From Phallusia fumigata (Eukaryota > Chordata > Ascidiacea > Phlebobranchia > Ascidiidae), in contig QXVZ01025793.1 of the NCBI GenBank assembly GCA_008931825.1, positions 1 through 41,013 of the forward strand: a stretch of 41,013 nucleotides of DNA, read 5' to 3'. The position numbers and the translations under genes are program-made. The notes under the pieces were generated by a model. The model was not told where the DNA came from. It was given only the letters and a program-made list of their open reading frames with translations, and searched no databases. This document shows positions 36,601-41,013 of the stretch, piece by piece; positions within the stretch are counted from its first letter, which is position 1, and every line of letters starts with the position of its first letter.

Positions 36601-37205
36601 TAGTTGCTGGGTTCTTTGGCCACAAGGTGGCGGGCGCCCCTAGAAGGAGGTGATTGAGAGCAACGGACATTTATCACCCGGGCGAAACCCCGCTGCATTC
36701 CCAACGTGACAAGTGAAGGCTCGTTACTTGTTGACCGCTTTTTGCGCGACACACCAAATGTAACAAGCCGCGCGCACCCCGGACAACCGAAAAACAACGC
36801 CAGCGATTTTAGGAGGTTGGGCGTTGGCCTATTTGCGGTCACACGGCCTGCACTAAAACAAACGAACCGGTGTATGCTTAGGGTTGGCGACTCTTATTCC
36901 GGGATGCCAGTTTGTCTTATCGCCGCCCGCGCGGGCAGAAATTAAACTCCCGATCGCGATTGAAAGCGCGGCCCCAGTGACGCAACAAAGGGACGTCCAC
37001 TGTTGATTCTGATGATGTGTTGTTTGCGCTCGCGTCAGCGTGCTTGGCAAAAGTTAAACATTTTCCGGCATCTGGGGAAAGCGCGCGGTTACAGCGATCG
37101 CTCAATAGGTTTAAGCTGACCGCTGCAGGTGGACAGGACGCCGCTGGTTTTACGACCCGCCCGTACGCCCTGGTTGCTGGGGAGCGACTAAAGGTCGCGC
37201 GATGA

Positions 37206-37407
37206 GCGGTTAAGATACTATGCACCTTTGCGCTGCTCTTGACAAAAATCGAATTCCCGAAATTAGAAACTCACACTGCAGGAGCAGTGGGGCGCGTACC
37301 TTGCCAGTGTTTCTGTTCATCTGTCAAACCCTTCACGTAAGTGACGTTCGCTATGAAATAAAACGAACGGTAAATTTTATAGCTGGCGAAACCGGACACC
37401 ACGATAA
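37206..37407. repeat. Direct repeat copy 1 beside N at 37408 (likely assembly duplicate)
   Basis: 202 bp repeated at 37409-37611 with about six differences, including a one-base indel. Non-coding. Confidence 0.9.
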
Positions 37408-37408
37408 N

Positions 37409-37611
37409 GCGGTTAAGATACTATGCACCTTTGCGCTGCTGTTGACAAAAATCCGAATTCCCGAAATTAGAAACTCACACTGCCGGAGCAGTGGGGCGCG
37501 TACCTCGCCAGTGTTTCTGTTCATCTGTCAAACCCTTCACGTAAGTGACGTTCACTATGAAATAAAACGAACGGTAAACTTTATAGCTGGCGAAACCGGA
37601 CACCACGATAA
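37409..37611. repeat. Direct repeat copy 2 beside N at 37408 (likely assembly duplicate)
   Basis: Partner of 37206-37407. Confidence 0.9.
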
Positions 37612-38791
37612 GCGACGGTGGGCGCATGCTGTGCGCCGAGATTAATAGGAAAACGCGGGTGAACTATGGCGAAGTGATTTTCCTGTTCACAGGGTCTTGG
37701 GCCAATTGATACCGCCAACATTTCCGATGGGGTTTTGTGACGAAAATTGTCCCTTAGAATCATGGGAATCGACAGCGCAAACAAGATTGGGAACTAACGC
37801 GGTTGGGATCATTTTTGTCACACGTGACTCTCGAAACTGTTTACCGCTTTGAAACTGCCAAATTAACAAATAGCAAACCCGAATCTTATTTTATAGCTGA
37901 AGGAGTTAAATTTTGAAATCCCCTTTAGTTTGACTCAGATAAAACAATAAAATAGGAGCAGAACATGTGAACAATTTGGATCGCTAAAATTAAAAGCTTT
38001 TTTCGTCAAGTTTTTAAACATATTTTCCAATTGATTTTGCAATTGTACTATATTTTAGGCGGGGATTTTCCGCTGACACAGATTAGGCTCGTGGACCTGC
38101 CACAATTATTTCATGTAGTTCTAATTTTGGCAATAAAGCCGAAGTCAGCGCCAGCGGCTGCGCCCGATAAAGCTCAAAAGTGAAGGACAACCGTTTATCG
38201 ATGTCCGCTTGTACGCTGTCAGGCTACTAAAGGGCGCGAGTCTCGCACCGTCATTGTACTCTCACTTTCAACTGGTCGGAATTCGTGGCGGGAGACGGGA
38301 ACAACTGGCAACGGCGCCGTAAACTTGCGGTGAATGTTTTGCAAACGGCATAAGCCTTTCTTGATAAGCGAGCGCGGAAAAATCCCCAATCTCCTCGGTG
38401 ATGGATTGTTGTTAGGCGTAACCTGGGACAAGGCGAAACACAAACGACCGCCGTGCCGTTTATTTCCATTCGCGAGGGACCGGTAAGCTTATTAACGCCG
38501 CCTCAATTGTTTAAGGTCACAATGGCACAGCGAAGGACATGTTGTTTACGGATTAAAATCGCTTCGTGGTAAGATATTCGATCGTGTTGTCCTTGTTGCA
38601 CAAACCGAGCCCGAACCGTTTGATGAGCACTCCCAACTTAAAAGCGGAACAAAGACGAAAAAATGGGCACAAGGATTAAATTATCGCTGACGAAGTACGA
38701 CAAGTTCTTGAAATGCCTTAATTTCGCCAGAACCCCTTTGTACCCATCAGCCCAAACAATAATTGCTAGTCGCCAGAGCATCGAGCGCGGC

Positions 38792-38799
38792 TGACGTCA
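38792..38799. promoter_or_regulatory. Isolated CRE palindrome
   Basis: Perfect TGACGTCA followed by TTAGCGCG, about 450 bp beyond the 3' end of the zinc-finger coding region. Motif only; no promoter context recognised. Confidence 0.25.
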
Positions 38800-39253
38800 T
38801 TAGCGCGAATGCTCTCGGTGAGCACGATAGCAATTACGCGTCCTTCTTGGAAAAGAGCTGTTGAATTTAAAGTGTTTCTGTCAGCGGGAAAGCGAAAATT
38901 AAACCTGTCTCCTGTTTTCTGATGCGCGGTCGGCCTCTTTTGGTCGACCTCACACGCGTTACACACATAATCACGACTCGGGCGCATTGAGCTATGTGGT
39001 GCGACAAACGCGTCTGCTAGTGGGATCCGCACCTATGATTACGGTCGTTAAACTCAAATCGGGGTCAAAAAACAAATACATCTTCACCAACCTGTTGTGT
39101 GGAAACGACTTCATCACTTGCACGTCGGTATCTGCTCGCAGTTTGTCTACAATATGGCGAGACATTATCTTGTGTTTGTGTGTAGAAATGACAGTTATTG
39201 TGTAAGGCAGTGTCGTCCTGGATTGTTTGATGTCTGCAAGCTCTTGAAGAAAA

Positions 39254-40964
39254 TTACGGGGAGATGAGGGCGGCTCGTACTTTTAGCGAATAGCTGCCAG
39301 GGTTTGTGGGCCGTTCGTTGACTGCCCGAGGATGAGCGGGCCCGTTCATAGCCCCGGCGAGGTCCGCTCCGTGCACAAGGGGTGACGGGAAGCAAAAGGG
39401 ATACAAATAGGGCGGAATGGAATGCATCGGGGGAAATGTGTGGAAAAGCGGCGCGATCGGGATGCCGTTGTTCGCCAGCTTCTCCGCATCAGCCATGAGA
39501 TCGGATTTATTGTACTGGAAGTCGGCCCGGAACAGCTGCGGTTTCTGGGCCTGACCGTTCTCTTTCATACGGCTCGATATGTTATCGGCACGCGTCACAG
39601 GTACGCCCATCTCGCGCTGCTGGTTGATTTGGTCGAGTACCGTGTAAAGTCCACCGCTCTTGCCCTTGCGCTTGTCGTGCCGCACAGCCTTGTGTTGAGC
39701 AAGATTGTCTTTGCGCTTGGCGGCGTAGTTGCATTGGTCGCACTTAAAGGGACGCTCGCCCGTGTGGATTCGAATGTGCTCGACAAGTTTGCTGAGGTTC
39801 TTGCCAAGATAATTGCACACGTCGCACCTGCGAATCAGAGAGCGCACGCTTTATAACACAAAGTACAATTACCGATTTGCTGACCCGTACACAAAAATGC
39901 AACTGGTAATAATATATATCAGTGTGGCTTCAAGCGTTTGGCAACTGTAACCGTCACTTAATTGCACACCTTACTGGCAATAATTTTCGGAACGAGCCTG
40001 TATATAGGTTCTTAAACAAACACTTACTTGTAAAATCCATCTTGTTTGTGGGTAAGGGTCATATGCGTTTGCAGATTGTTTGTAGAAGATGCCCTGAATG
40101 GACACAATCGACACGATAGTTCCTTCATGGTCCCCACACCGTCGAAAGAAGGGGATTTCGATTCTGACCAAACAAAAACAGAATTGTATAACTTTTACGA
40201 TTTTGCGCTCTTTTTCTGCAAAACAATAATTTTGCAGGAACACATGACCCTCGCTCGAATCAATCTTGAAAAATGCTTTGAATTTATAATAAATACTTTT
40301 CGCACCTTCGCGTTTTGTGTAGTTTGATGCTCCCGCGCGCTCGGGTAAACGCTCCGATGGAACCTCCAGCTTAATTTGGACATTCGTGGCGCGCTCCGCA
40401 ACTCCGGAGCTGACATCATCAGTAAACTTCGGAAGGGCGGTAACTGGGTCTGGGGAAAGTCTTGGGGGAGTCTTATTAACGGCGGGGGGGCGAATTTTCG
40501 GGGTGCTTTCACGTGATCTGCTCTCACTCTCGGGAGAATACGCGGAGCTCAGTGACGAGGATGAGGTCGAGTTCTTGTGAGANAAACAATAATTTTGCAG
40601 TAGCACATGACCCAACCAATCTTGAAAAATGCTTTGAATTAATAATAAATACTTTTCGCACCTTCGCGTTTTGTGTAGTTTGGTGCTCCCGCGCGCTCGG
40701 GTAAACGCTCCGATGGAACCTCCAGCTTAATTTGGACATTCGTGGCGCGCTCCGCAACTCCCGAGCTGACATCATCAGTAAACTTCGGAAGGGCGGTAAC
40801 TGGGTCTGGGGAAAGTCTTGAGGGAGTCTTATTAACGGCGGGGGCGCGAATTTTCGGGGTGCTTTCACGTGACCTGCTCTCACTCTCGGGAGAATACGCG
40901 GAGCTTAGTGACGAGGATGAGGTCGAGTTCTTGTGAGAGCGCCGCTCCTCTACCCCACCTATCC
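39254..40964 (-). CDS. C2H2 zinc-finger protein, three fingers (5' end off the window)
   Basis: Probable nuclear DNA-binding factor. Exons on the minus strand: 40964-40662, 40163-40028 and 39827-39254, joining in phase to about 337 residues; the upstream part lies beyond the window. The first exon is serine-rich (STSSSSLSSAYSPESESR) with TPKIR and VNKTP segments, and has IKLE, a SUMO-acceptor consensus. Finger 1 is split-exon type: CRLCPFRASSTNNLQTH with H-x4-H. Fingers 2 and 3 are CDVCNYLGKNLSKLVEHIRIH and CDQCNYAAKRKDNLAQH-x4-H, joined by the standard TGERPFK linker. A basic KRKGK follows, then a proline- and aromatic-rich tail (PPYLYPFCFPSP) and a stop at 39256-39254. The finger pattern is generic, so no orthologue is named. 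The N at 40583 splits a false partial second copy of the first exon (40582-40306); the model uses the 40964-40662 copy. Confidence 0.85.
40221..40582. repeat. Direct repeat copy 1 beside N at 40583 (likely assembly duplicate)
   Basis: 362 bp repeated at 40584-40938, with a 7-bp length difference near 40250 and several substitutions. It contains a partial copy of the zinc-finger gene's serine-rich exon plus its donor site (40306/40305). Confidence 0.92.
40584..40938. repeat. Direct repeat copy 2 beside N at 40583 (likely assembly duplicate)
   Basis: Partner of 40221-40582. This copy is continuous with the exon's acceptor side (40964), so it is preferred for the gene model. Two differences change codons (Pro/Ala in KIR-x-PAV and Pro/Ser in KTP-x-RLS). 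Confidence 0.92.
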
Positions 40965-41013
40965 CTGGAAGAGTGATGTTAAATTAAACCGCGGACCTTC
41001 GGGATGATATCAT

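Larger units (their letters stand above)
28422..39253. other. CpG-rich region between Phox2 and the zinc-finger gene
   Basis: About 10.8 kb containing the 3' UTR of Phox2 and of the convergent zinc-finger gene, with no recognised exon, tRNA, rRNA or transposon. CpG is frequent throughout, notably 30360-30700, 31050-31420, 34550-35130 and 36600-37200. Open frames of 90-220 codons occur (for example 34243-34902 and 35425-35835) but have no recognisable motifs or homopolymer-free domain pattern, and are expected by chance in stop-poor DNA. Likely holds regulatory elements for the two developmental genes. Confidence 0.5.

Overview
This is a stretch of an animal nuclear genome. Genes are broken into short exons with GT-AG introns, and there are AATAAA-type poly(A) signals, C2H2 and homeodomain transcription factors, and metazoan transposon remains. 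Compact introns of mostly 60-400 bp, high allelic divergence and the gene styles suggest a tunicate such as Ciona; the species is an inference, not something the sequence proves.

Layout, left to right. Positions 1-6112 (minus): most of a transglutaminase gene, N-terminal and catalytic domains, running off the left edge; its large third intron carries a decayed Penelope-like reverse transcriptase element bounded by about 136-bp inverted terminal repeats. Positions 6911-14806 (minus): a complete 16-exon gene for the epsilon (catalytic) subunit of translation initiation factor eIF2B. Positions 15388-16333 (plus): a complete five-exon dCMP deaminase gene, head-to-head with EIF2B5 across a 581-bp shared promoter region that holds an E2F site and a CACGTG E-box. 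Positions 17090-17772: a non-autonomous hAT-like transposon with a perfect 8-bp target duplication. Positions 17781-23596: gene-free, increasingly CpG-rich DNA upstream of Phox2. Positions 23597-28421 (plus): the paired-like homeobox gene Phox2, modelled as seven exons (454 codons). Positions 28422-39253: about 10.8 kb of CpG-rich DNA with no recognisable gene but several CRE, CCAAT and E-box motifs. Positions 39254-40964 (minus): the 3' exons of a three-finger C2H2 zinc-finger protein, 5' end beyond the window. Exon phases are consistent throughout each gene model.

Functionally the window is a patchwork: housekeeping genes for translation control and DNA precursor supply on the left, developmental regulators on the right. 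The base composition changes with it: CpG looks depleted over the left genes and plentiful over the right ones, the pattern expected of invertebrate mosaic gene-body methylation.

A recurrent artefact matters for any user: five single N bases (8622, 21788, 24465, 37408, 40583) are each flanked by two near-identical direct copies (about 103 to 1320 bp, about 0.4-4 percent different). These look like unmerged contig overlaps or alleles, not real tandem duplications; they falsely double exons of EIF2B5 and of the zinc-finger gene.

The most interesting unexplained items are a hammerhead-ribozyme-like core inside a 152-bp inverted-repeat element in a Phox2 intron, an unrecognised antisense open frame in another Phox2 intron whose two alleles differ mainly at synonymous sites, and a frame-required GC-AG intron in the dCMP deaminase gene.
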